From: UBA7236 sp964638865
GTDB lineage: Bacteria > Bacteroidota > Bacteroidia > Chitinophagales > BACL12
Assembly: GCA_964638865.1 (NCBI GenBank)
Contig: CAZXBG010000193.1
Coordinates: forward strand, 1 to 5,692
DNA: 5,692 bases
Reading direction: 5' to 3'
Part shown: piece by piece, positions 1 through 5,371 of the stretch
Layout: each line of letters starts with the position of its first letter
Position numbering within the stretch: the stretch's first letter is position 1
The notes under the pieces: model-generated
What the model was told of the DNA's origin: nothing
The model's input: the letters and a program-made list of their open reading frames with translations, nothing else
Database searches by the model: none
Program-made: the position numbers and the translations under genes

Positions 1-1
1 A

Positions 2-247
2 GGATAAATGATGATATTGAAATGACTGATGCTCCCCAGAAAATGAATTTGACCCCTTTATTTGTGATAAAAGCAGATCATTTAATTGCAATCCTTCATC
101 AATATAGCCATTACAATCATCATCTGCTCCGTTTACAATTTCTTCTGCACCGGGATAAATTTGCGGGTTGGTATCATCACAATCCGTGTTTGTTAATACA
201 AAACCATCCGGAAGTTCACAGCGGAGAGAGTCAACTGCAATATTGCC
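2..247 (-). pseudogene. Continuation of the MopE-repeat protein beyond the in-frame TAA, open to the left edge
   Basis: Reading on past TAA 248-250 in the same frame gives the rest of repeat 4: GNIAVDSL, a Cys, PDGFVLTNTDCDDTN, IYPGAEEI, then DDDCNGYIDEG ending near position 92. These match the equivalent stretches of the three upstream repeats, so the reading is real and no frameshift is needed. After the repeat comes about 30 residues (LQLNDLLLSQIKG and onward, Ser/His/Gln-rich) with no further repeat and no recognisable sorting tail before the window edge. That tail may be the linker before another module or sequence beyond a rearrangement point. No plausible independent start exists for this part. 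Confidence 0.6.
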
Positions 248-898
248 TTAATCATCATTATCGCCATCTTCTAAGGAAAGAATATACGCCAGATTATCAT
301 CCGCAATTCCGTCGCAATCATCATCGAGATAATTGCAAATTTCCTCTGCTCCGGGATAGATGTTGTTATCCCCATCGTAACAATCTGTTGAATCTAAAAC
401 AAAACCTGAAACTGATTCAAAACAAGAAATTAAAAAAACATCCGCATCGCCAAATCCATCGACATCCATATCCGCAAAAAAAGTATAAAAAATTAATCCT
501 TCATCAATATCAGTATTGCAATTATCATACAAAGCATTACATATTTCTGTTGCAGTGAGATGGATTAAAATATCCACATCATTGCAGTCAGTCGAATCCA
601 ATACAAAACCGCTCAGTATAAAACAGGAAAGGGAATCACTTAATATATCACCATATCCGTCATTATCCGTATCGATAAGCCAATGAAAAGCTGTTGCATC
701 TTCATCTATCAAACCATTGCAGTTATCGTCTATTACATTACAAATATCTGTTGCAGTTGGGAAGATCAAATCATTGGTATCGTTACAATCCGTGCTGTCA
801 TAAACATACCCATCCGGAATAATACAAGAAAGTGAATCGTTGCCGATATCACCAAAATTATCGTGATCTATATCTGCGTAATATAGAATTTCTGTGCA
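92..898 (-). repeat. Four tandem MopE-type repeats (67-68 residues each)
   Basis: Protein-level tandem repeats, in order of translation: repeat 1 at 698-898, repeat 2 at 497-697, repeat 3 at 293-496, repeat 4 at 92-292 (containing the stop). The shared pattern is an acidic loop near the start, Cys about 16 residues later, the STDC or NTDC motif, [EDT]I[CV]N, and D[DN]C followed by D[ED]. Spacing is constant (67, 67, 68). Nucleotide identity between copies is only moderate, so these are old duplications. Repeat 2 departs most from consensus: HLTAT in place of YPGA-E, YDNC in place of DDNC, and NTD in place of NGL before IDEG. Confidence 0.85.
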
Positions 899-976
899 TG
901 GTGCTGCCAGTTTTATGATCCAATAGTCATAATTACCATGATTATCGGTTACATCTCCATCGACAGACTTTATCAT
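248..976 (-). CDS. MopE-repeat secreted protein, 5'-truncated and prematurely stopped (likely decaying gene)
   Basis: This is a 242-residue open frame. Residues 3-23 (SVDGDVTDNHGNYDYWIIKL) look like the last strand of the propeller-like modules common in Bacteroidota secreted proteins. From residue 27 come MopE-type putative metal-binding repeats: an acidic D-x-D-x-D-G-[YF]-G-D loop, a Cys, G-[YF]-V-x-D-S-T-D-C-x-D, then E-I-C-N-x(3)-D-[ND]-C and D-E. Such repeats are taken to bind metal and be cysteine-stabilised in extracellular proteins. No signal peptide is present, and a TGA codon directly precedes the only ATG (974-976), so the natural N-terminus is missing. The frame ends at TAA 248-250 in the middle of the fourth repeat, and coding sequence resumes in the same frame beyond it. 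The segment is therefore probably a non-functional remnant. A sequencing error at the TAA would restore the 3' side but not the missing 5' end. Repeat identity is confident; expression is doubtful. Confidence 0.6.
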   Translation of the reverse strand: MIKSVDGDVTDNHGNYDYWIIKLAAPCTEILYYADIDHDNFGDIGNDSLSCIIPDGYVYDSTDCNDTNDLIFPTATDICNVIDDNCNGLIDEDATAFHWLIDTDNDGYGDILSDSLSCFILSGFVLDSTDCNDVDILIHLTATEICNALYDNCNTDIDEGLIFYTFFADMDVDGFGDADVFLISCFESVSGFVLDSTDCYDGDNNIYPGAEEICNYLDDDCDGIADDNLAYILSLEDGDNDD

Positions 977-1178
977 TCAGCAAATTAATGCTAAACTAAA
1001 GGATATCCCAAAACTTAATATTGAATTATATCAAATCAATGGTGGTTTGATAAAAACTTTTTCCGTAACAGAAGGTGAAAACATAGATATTTCGGAATTA
1101 CCGGTTAGCGTCTATACTGTTTTAATCAGGACGGAAGAATTAAAAACAGAGGCGAAGTCGTTGATAAAGATGAAGTGA
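957..1178 (+). pseudogene. Orphan T9SS type A C-terminal sorting tail, first copy
   Basis: Plus-strand translation from about 957 reads PSTDFIIQQINAKL, then LNIELYQINGGLIKTF, ENIDISELP, VYTVLI and ends SLIKMK before TGA 1176-1178. This is the usual layout of the Por secretion (type A) sorting domain: an NP-S-T-D-like opening, a strand with Y-x-x-N-G, the IDISELP-x-x-VY turn, and a basic KMK-type end. Such tails direct cargo through the T9SS to the cell surface in Bacteroidota. The frame is closed upstream by TGA 939-941 and has no start codon, so the tail has no protein body. Its start overlaps the 5' end of the opposing MopE-repeat frame, which marks a rearrangement junction. Confidence 0.72.
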
Positions 1179-1339
1179 TTTTTTTTATATTGATTATTTA
1201 CTTTTCCACGGTAAAAAAATAATTTTATTAATGAATAAACAATGTATATATGTTTTGACACAAATTATTTGTTTGCGCATGATTAAAATATCAACTCTTC
1301 ACAAACTAAACCGATGCTTCCCGATCGGCAGTTTGTATA
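1179..1339. other. AT-rich non-coding spacer between the two sorting-tail remnants
   Basis: Very AT-rich, with no usable open frame on either strand. It holds a short perfect palindrome CAAATTATTTG (about 1261-1271) and the left copy of a short inverted repeat (see 1307-1328). A TTGACA-like stretch lies near 1255, but no matching Bacteroidota -7 element or gene follows. Together with the two tail remnants and 1454-1509, it makes up more than 500 bases without an intact gene. Confidence 0.5.
1307..1328 (+). repeat. Short inverted repeat, left copy (TAAACCGATGC-n6-ATCGG)
   Basis: TAAACCGATGC followed by six bases and ATCGG. The same 11-mer and the same spaced ATCGG occur on the minus strand at 1467-1488. 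Each copy is itself a small dyad (CCGAT/ATCGG, 8-nt loop). The two copies flank the second sorting-tail remnant in opposite orientation. Confidence 0.45.
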
Positions 1340-1453
1340 ATTAAAGCTGGTGCAAATGTTGATATTTCTGACCTGCCTGATGGTGTTTATTTATTAAATA
1401 TTTCACAAAATAATATCGAACAGGAAAATGAGATATTGGTGAAGATGAAATGA
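1340..1453 (+). pseudogene. Orphan T9SS type A C-terminal sorting tail, second copy
   Basis: The frame reads IKAGANVDISDLPDGVYLL, then about 14 residues, and ends EILVKMK before TGA 1451-1453. It is the last ~37 residues of a type A sorting domain and aligns with the end of the first copy (ENIDISELP versus ANVDISDLP; SLIKMK versus EILVKMK), but is different enough to come from another gene. No start codon or protein body is present. Just upstream, a shifted frame reads DRQFV at about 1323-1337, which resembles the G-R-x-V-strand normally found before this point. A small frameshifting indel near 1335-1342 is possible. Confidence 0.65.
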
Positions 1454-1466
1454 TTTTAAAAATAAT

Positions 1467-1488
1467 CCGATATTTTTGCATCGGTTTA
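1467..1488 (-). repeat. Short inverted repeat, right copy; also a weak terminator-like hairpin
   Basis: The minus strand reads TAAACCGATGC, six bases (AAAAAT), ATCGG, matching 1307-1328 in 16 fixed positions. The CCGAT/ATCGG stem (5 bp, 8-nt loop) lies just past the stop of the DUF4294 gene and just past the second tail remnant. T-rich sequence follows on both strands, so it could act as a weak bidirectional terminator. The short stem keeps that reading tentative. Confidence 0.4.
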
Positions 1489-1509
1489 TTTATTTTAAAT
1501 TTATGCTGT

Positions 1510-2067
1510 TTATTTCGATTTTTTGTACTTCGCTTCATAATCAGCAATGATGTTTTCCAGAGTTGGATTATTTTCTGCATGATATCCCTCTTTAAGGTCG
1601 TAGCCGTATATCTTCGATGCATTATTCCACCAGAAAGCGGTAGAACCACTTTTCACTTCTTTTAAAATATTATACATTGTTTGTCCACTGTTTCTTTCAA
1701 TAATATCAATTAAAACTTCCCCTTGAGATCGGGAAAGATTTTTTAATTTATCTTCAAAATTATCGCGCAGTTTATCCTCCAGTTCTTTTTTGTATTTTTT
1801 TTCATCTCTCTTTTTATCAAACTGAAGATCATTTAATTCCTTTAATAAAGAAACTGCAGTATCGGCATAGGGATACACTTTTTTAACGATGGTTTCATAA
1901 CGGGAGTAATTGTAATTATGCACGGGCCGTGCAGTAATACTGAAAGTATCCAATTCCACAAAAAATATGGTATCATTTGTTTCATCCCCTTTAAATACAT
2001 TTCCTATCTGCGCAAAACCATTTTGGACAGAAAAAAACAGAATGACTAAAAAAACGAGACCTTTCAT
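1510..2067 (-). CDS. DUF4294 domain-containing secreted protein
   Basis: 185 residues starting at ATG 2065-2067. A signal peptide is clear: MKGLVFLVILFFSVQNGFA, with predicted cleavage before QIGN, so the protein should be periplasmic or outer-membrane associated. The mature part matches my recollection of the Bacteroidota family DUF4294: TIFFVELDTFSITARP near the N-terminus, YSRYETIVKKVYPYAD, then a long highly charged helical segment (about residues 80-115, K/E/D-rich), LIDIIERNSGQTMYNILKE, and an aromatic FWWNNASKIYGYDLKEGY stretch towards the C-terminus. Length is normal for the family. No catalytic residues can be assigned and the molecular function is unknown. It is the last gene of a three-gene minus-strand operon, 32 nt after the CapA-family gene, which suggests an envelope-related role. 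No Shine-Dalgarno sequence is evident, as is common in this phylum. Confidence 0.85.
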   Translation of the reverse strand: MKGLVFLVILFFSVQNGFAQIGNVFKGDETNDTIFFVELDTFSITARPVHNYNYSRYETIVKKVYPYADTAVSLLKELNDLQFDKKRDEKKYKKELEDKLRDNFEDKLKNLSRSQGEVLIDIIERNSGQTMYNILKEVKSGSTAFWWNNASKIYGYDLKEGYHAENNPTLENIIADYEAKYKKSK

Positions 2068-2099
2068 ATTTATTGTAATGCAAATCCTGTGCTAAACAA

Positions 2100-3272
2100 C
2101 TATTGTGTTACCGGCAATACCTTATTAGTGTATTTTTCCATGGTACCGGTTGTATTTTTATAGGCATTTTTGATATCCTGATCAAAATTCGTAATGATAA
2201 ATTCAGGGAATGCAGATTCTGCTCCCGGCATAACAGGGAATACCATATGCAACTTTTTTGCTTCGTTCTTCCCCTTATAAACCCAGGTAGGAACATAATC
2301 CACCTCCGTTATTTTGATTTTATTGGAGTTGATATTTTTTTCCAGATGAATATTAACGATTATTCCTTCATTTGTATATTGATCCTGCTGGTTGGAGATA
2401 AAATTCCCCATGGAATAGATCACAAATCCGGTATCCAATGTTGCATTTTGCGTGACAAAAAAATCGAGGGGTTGTAATACATGAACATGACTTCCGAGAA
2501 TAATATCAGCACCACATTCAATTGCAAATTTTACAAGATCTTTTTGATAGGCTCCTGGTAGTCTTTCGTATTCATTTCCAAAATGATAAAACACTAAAAC
2601 TAATTCTGCACCGGAAATGCGACTTTGTTTAATATCTTTTTGAATTAGAGCAGAGTCACAAAAATTCACTAACCAGGGTTTTCCCTCTGTAAGTAGCAAA
2701 CCATTTGTAGAATAGGTATAAGATAAAATAGCTATCTTAATTCCTTTAACATTAACCATTCGAATAGAATCTCTGTCTTTTTGAGAGCTATATGTTCCTG
2801 TATGATCAAATCCTTCCTCTTCCAATTTTTCTATAGTTCTTAATATGCCTTTTTCTCCTGTATCATTTGAATGGTTATTTGCTGTAACAAGAAAATCGAA
2901 TCCAACCTTTTTTAAGGAAGTGATATAGTCATCAGGCGTATTAAAATACGGATAACCGGAATATGGAATATTGTTTCCTGCAAATGTGGTCTCTAAATTA
3001 CCAAGCAACAAATCAGGTTTGTCCAACCAGGATTGAACGTATTCGAAACAGGGAACAAAATTAAAACTATCGGCATCTACCCTTGCATAATTATATTGGG
3101 TGCTGTGACACATGAGGTCACCCACAGAGGAAATAGTGATATTAATTAAGGTGTCTTCCTTTATTGTATCTGTAGGTATTTGAACAACAGAAACTTCATT
3201 AACCGAGCATTTGGATTGCAGATTTATACCTGAAACCAAGAAGATTAAAAAAAAATAAAAATAAAATTTCAT
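2100..3272 (-). CDS. CapA-family exported protein (poly-gamma-glutamate capsule type, metallophosphatase fold)
   Basis: 390 residues from ATG 3270-3272. A longer frame begins with TTG at 3302 overlapping the previous gene, but the ATG is immediately followed by a good signal sequence (MKFYFYFFLIFLVSG), so I prefer it. No proper lipobox precedes Cys22. The CapA domain spans about residues 45-330 and carries the family's metal-site motifs in order: SVGDLM (GD 51-52), GNLE (91-94), ANNHSND (131-137), FYHFGNEY (228-235) and GSHVH (260-264). CapA proteins are calcineurin-like metallophosphatase relatives linked to poly-gamma-glutamate export in Bacillus. In Bacteroidota they usually lack the CapBC partners, as here, and their substrate is unknown. 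The protein should act in the periplasm or at the surface. The gene lies 26 nt after a small membrane-protein gene and 32 nt before the DUF4294 gene, so the three are probably co-transcribed. Family is confident; a true capsule role is not shown. Confidence 0.9.
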   Translation of the reverse strand: MKFYFYFFLIFLVSGINLQSKCSVNEVSVVQIPTDTIKEDTLINITISSVGDLMCHSTQYNYARVDADSFNFVPCFEYVQSWLDKPDLLLGNLETTFAGNNIPYSGYPYFNTPDDYITSLKKVGFDFLVTANNHSNDTGEKGILRTIEKLEEEGFDHTGTYSSQKDRDSIRMVNVKGIKIAILSYTYSTNGLLLTEGKPWLVNFCDSALIQKDIKQSRISGAELVLVFYHFGNEYERLPGAYQKDLVKFAIECGADIILGSHVHVLQPLDFFVTQNATLDTGFVIYSMGNFISNQQDQYTNEGIIVNIHLEKNINSNKIKITEVDYVPTWVYKGKNEAKKLHMVFPVMPGAESAFPEFIITNFDQDIKNAYKNTTGTMEKYTNKVLPVTQ

Positions 3273-3298
3273 ACTACTTGTACATCCACCTAAATAAC

Positions 3299-3499
3299 TC
3301 AATCTTTTCTTTTTTTAGAGGATACAAAAAAGGAGATAACCGCACCTAAAACAATTACTGCAAAAACAATTATAACGATATAAAACTGCGTCATTGTTCC
3401 TTCACCTGAACTTTGTGACTTCAATGTAAGGCTTAAAAAGTAGATCAAACACACTGTGAGCATACTTTTTAGCGGACGAAAAGCAGGTTTTAGCAGCAT
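3299..3499 (-). CDS. Small membrane protein with signal peptide and one C-terminal helix
   Basis: 66 residues from ATG 3497-3499. The N-terminus has basic residues (K4, R8, K11), then a hydrophobic stretch MLTVCLIYFLSLTL and a polar SQSSGEG, as in a cleavable signal peptide. A second hydrophobic segment, about residues 39-59 (YIVIIVFAVIVLGAVISFFV), is followed by SSKKRKD, placing the basic end in the cytoplasm. A downstream ATG (codon 13) would remove the basic residues, so the first ATG is preferred. The architecture (signal peptide, short linker, single helix, basic tail) resembles the small CcmD-like proteins of Bacteroidota, but no diagnostic motif is present and I do not assign it. It appears to be the first gene of the operon with the CapA-family and DUF4294 genes and has a candidate promoter about 70 nt upstream. 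Confidence 0.7.
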   Translation of the reverse strand: MLLKPAFRPLKSMLTVCLIYFLSLTLKSQSSGEGTMTQFYIVIIVFAVIVLGAVISFFVSSKKRKD

Positions 3500-3571
3500 A
3501 AAAAAGGTTTTTCAGTTTCTAAGGTAACAAATTTCAGGTAAAACGAAATTAATGTATGTTGATATTATAAA

Positions 3572-3579
3572 CAAATGTA
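3572..3579 (-). promoter_or_regulatory. Candidate -7 element TACATTTG for the three-gene operon
   Basis: The minus strand reads TACATTTG, an exact match to the Bacteroidota primary-sigma -7 consensus TAnnTTTG, about 72 nt upstream of the ATG at 3499. The -33 region holds a T-run but no clear TTG. It lies between the terminator of the preceding gene and the first gene of the operon, the expected position. The flanks carry GGTAA boxes in both orientations (AGGTAAC 3522-3528, CAGGTAA 3535-3541, TTACCTG 3582-3588) that could pair or bind a regulator; this is speculative. Confidence 0.42.
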
Positions 3580-3605
3580 AGTTACCTGTAAAAAAAACTG
3601 TCCAT

Positions 3606-3631
3606 AAAAAAAGCCCTCCGAGGAGGGCTTT
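3606..3631 (-). terminator. Strong intrinsic terminator of the multicopper oxidase-like gene
   Basis: On the minus strand, AAAGCCCTCC and GGAGGGCTTT form a near-perfect palindrome (10-bp arms, very short TC centre, realistically a 9-bp stem with a 4-nt loop), followed by a run of seven T. It lies about 20 nt past the stop codon of the 3653-5182 gene. It separates that gene from the downstream operon, which therefore needs its own promoter. Confidence 0.9.
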
Positions 3632-3652
3632 GTATTTCGAAAATCTTTAAAA

Positions 3653-5182
3653 TTATACAATATCAAAAGCCTGAATCATTCCTGAATCCGCTGCTTCTAA
3701 ATTTGTAGCGCAGAAATAATAACGACCCGGTGCTCCTGTAAATGGAATTACTACTCTCACTGTTTCTGTAGGAAGCGCTAAAATTGTGTCTTTCCAACCT
3801 TTTTCCCATACTTTAATGTTTCCACGACCACCAACTCTTTCAATTATCTGGAATTGTACGCCATAAACGTGCATTGCAACCGGTTCATCACCATTATTTA
3901 CAAATTCCCACAATTCGGTAGCACCGAAATTAACATTAAACGAAGAAACTCCGGCTGTGTATGGTTCACCTTCAATCTCATGCATATCTCCTGCATCGGC
4001 ATGAGCTGCAGCATAATCCTGGTTCAATTGAGGATTTGAAACATTAAAGTTTCTGGTAACTGCAGCATCACCTTCTGTCAATGATACAATCGATGATAAT
4101 GAACCCGGTAAGGTATAGGTTTCATCGTATGCAGTTGTAATATTAAAACGCATAAGCGTAAACCCGGCAGCACCTTGAAAAGCTCCTGCATTGCTGAATT
4201 GTCTGCTTTTTAATTCTACAAATGATCCAACAGGCACCGCTGTAAAATCTACTATCACATCTACTCTTTCACCGGGAGCCAGATAGATTGAACCGGTAGG
4301 ATCTGCTGTTATATTTTCCAACAATCCACCGTCACCACCTATAATATAGAAACCTAAATCAACCAGATCCTCTGTATCTAGTCCCAGGTTATAAATACGT
4401 GCATTACTTCCATTACAAATTCTTAATCGATAAAAACGCTGAGACAAACCATCCTTTAATGCACCGGTAACACCATTAATCATGATGGTTTCGCCGAAAT
4501 ATCCAACCATTTCTTCTGCGGTATTTGTACCATAAAACATACTGGCATCTTCATTAAAACGTTTATCTTGCAATACTAAGAATATTGATCTGTCGCCGGA
4601 AGGTAAATTAATTCCATCCTCCTCATCATCTTCTACAACAAACAATCCACCTAAACCGATATTCACCTGCTTTCCGGCAGATTTGCCGTATTGCGGATGA
4701 TACCAATATAATCCTGCGCGGTTGTTTACGGTAAAATTGTAATTCCTGGAGCCTCCATTAGTAATTCCGTCATCAACACCATCATCCTCACCGGCATTTA
4801 GCATTAATCCATGGAAATGGACATTTGAAGTTTCATTTATATGATTTGCGACATCAATATTGACAGATTCGCCCTTTCTTATCCTAAGTGTTGGCCCCCA
4901 AATACTATTACCATATCCAAAACAGAATGTCGGATTTACGACTCCGATCAATACTTCTGAGTTTTTAACAGCATCTAGTGAGGCGCCAATAGCACTCGTA
5001 GCATTTAAAGACGCTATTGGATTAACAAAGGGTGGTTCAGGAACTGCAAGCCCGCCAACATTTCCGAAAGTAACCACGGGGTCTAATACACCGGGATCGC
5101 AACTAGCCAAAAAAGCGGAAGGAGTAATAGCCACCGCTGTAGTACCTAATAGTGCGTTTCTTAAAAATGATCTTCTTTTCAT
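3653..5182 (-). CDS. Multicopper oxidase-fold Tat lipoprotein with degenerate copper sites (SufI/FtsP-like)
   Basis: 509 residues from ATG 5180-5182; a TTG two codons earlier is possible but less likely. The N-terminus KRRSFLR plus a hydrophobic stretch is a twin-arginine signal, and LASC (25-28) is a lipobox, so it should be exported folded and lipid-anchored at Cys28. Three cupredoxin-like domains follow. Motif 1 is intact: HFHG (122-125). Motif 2 is WYHPQ (160-164), with Gln where the family has the second His of HxH. Motif 3 is AMHVYG (436-441) where active enzymes have H-P-x-H-x-H-G, keeping one His of three. Motif 4 is FCATNLEAADSGM (490-502) where active enzymes have HCHxxxHxxxxM, keeping Cys491 and Met502 but no His. 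Both type 1 His ligands and several trinuclear ligands are lost, so oxidase activity is unlikely. SufI/FtsP, a Tat-exported division-associated protein, is a known copper-free member. Acidic runs occur at about 132-139 and 184-189. Fold is confident; role is inferred. Confidence 0.88.
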   Translation of the reverse strand: MKRRSFLRNALLGTTAVAITPSAFLASCDPGVLDPVVTFGNVGGLAVPEPPFVNPIASLNATSAIGASLDAVKNSEVLIGVVNPTFCFGYGNSIWGPTLRIRKGESVNIDVANHINETSNVHFHGLMLNAGEDDGVDDGITNGGSRNYNFTVNNRAGLYWYHPQYGKSAGKQVNIGLGGLFVVEDDEEDGINLPSGDRSIFLVLQDKRFNEDASMFYGTNTAEEMVGYFGETIMINGVTGALKDGLSQRFYRLRICNGSNARIYNLGLDTEDLVDLGFYIIGGDGGLLENITADPTGSIYLAPGERVDVIVDFTAVPVGSFVELKSRQFSNAGAFQGAAGFTLMRFNITTAYDETYTLPGSLSSIVSLTEGDAAVTRNFNVSNPQLNQDYAAAHADAGDMHEIEGEPYTAGVSSFNVNFGATELWEFVNNGDEPVAMHVYGVQFQIIERVGGRGNIKVWEKGWKDTILALPTETVRVVIPFTGAPGRYYFCATNLEAADSGMIQAFDIV

Positions 5183-5371
5183 TGTCAAATAGGTTTAATT
5201 TTTTAAACGTTAATTAATCGTGTGCACAGTTGTTCCCTTTCGGGGAAACTCCGAAAACAGTAAATGAATTTAAATAATTAGGCAAATTGGTTAGCTGGTT
5301 CACTAAAACGGAGCTAAGATAATAGATTTATCCAAAGTTAAAAGTTTTAATATGTGGAAAGTGAAAAAAAG
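5183..5371 (-). promoter_or_regulatory. Leader/intergenic region of the multicopper oxidase-like gene
   Basis: 189 nt without coding potential. On the minus strand, TAACTTTG (5333-5340) matches the TAnnTTTG -7 consensus about 150 nt before the start codon, but no -33 TTG is visible, so the promoter call is weak. A hairpin TTTCGG/CCGAAA with a 7-nt loop lies at 5238-5256 in the resulting leader. It is not followed by a T-run on the minus strand, so it is not an intrinsic terminator. No terminator is seen behind the upstream gene, so read-through from it is also possible. Confidence 0.3.

Noticed and set aside
22..558. 178-residue plus-strand open frame opposite the MopE repeats
   Set aside because: The protein is His/Asn/Tyr/Leu-rich with no domain pattern. 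It is the antisense shadow of the repeated acidic coding sequence, whose repeats are clear on the minus strand.
92..898. Programmed stop-codon read-through in the MopE gene
   Set aside because: There is no recoding signal that I can identify, and the gene also lacks its 5' end, so simple decay or a sequence error is a better explanation.
1250..1285. Plus-strand promoter near TTGACA at about 1255
   Set aside because: No TAnnTTTG element at the right spacing and no intact gene downstream on the plus strand.
1341..1649. 102-residue minus-strand open frame overlapping the second tail and the DUF4294 end
   Set aside because: It crosses the stop of the DUF4294 gene in another frame, has no recognisable features, and overlaps two better-supported readings.
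3273..3302. Longer CapA start at TTG (3300-3302)
   Set aside because: It would overlap the preceding stop codon and place ten polar residues before the signal peptide. The ATG at 3270-3272 gives a proper signal sequence.
4860..5192. 110-residue plus-strand open frame over the 5' end of the multicopper oxidase-like gene
   Set aside because: It lies antisense to the signal peptide and first domain of a well-supported gene and shows no independent motif.
5238..5256. TTTCGG/CCGAAA hairpin as a terminator or riboswitch
   Set aside because: No T-run follows on the minus strand and no known riboswitch core is visible, so it is only noted as a leader hairpin.
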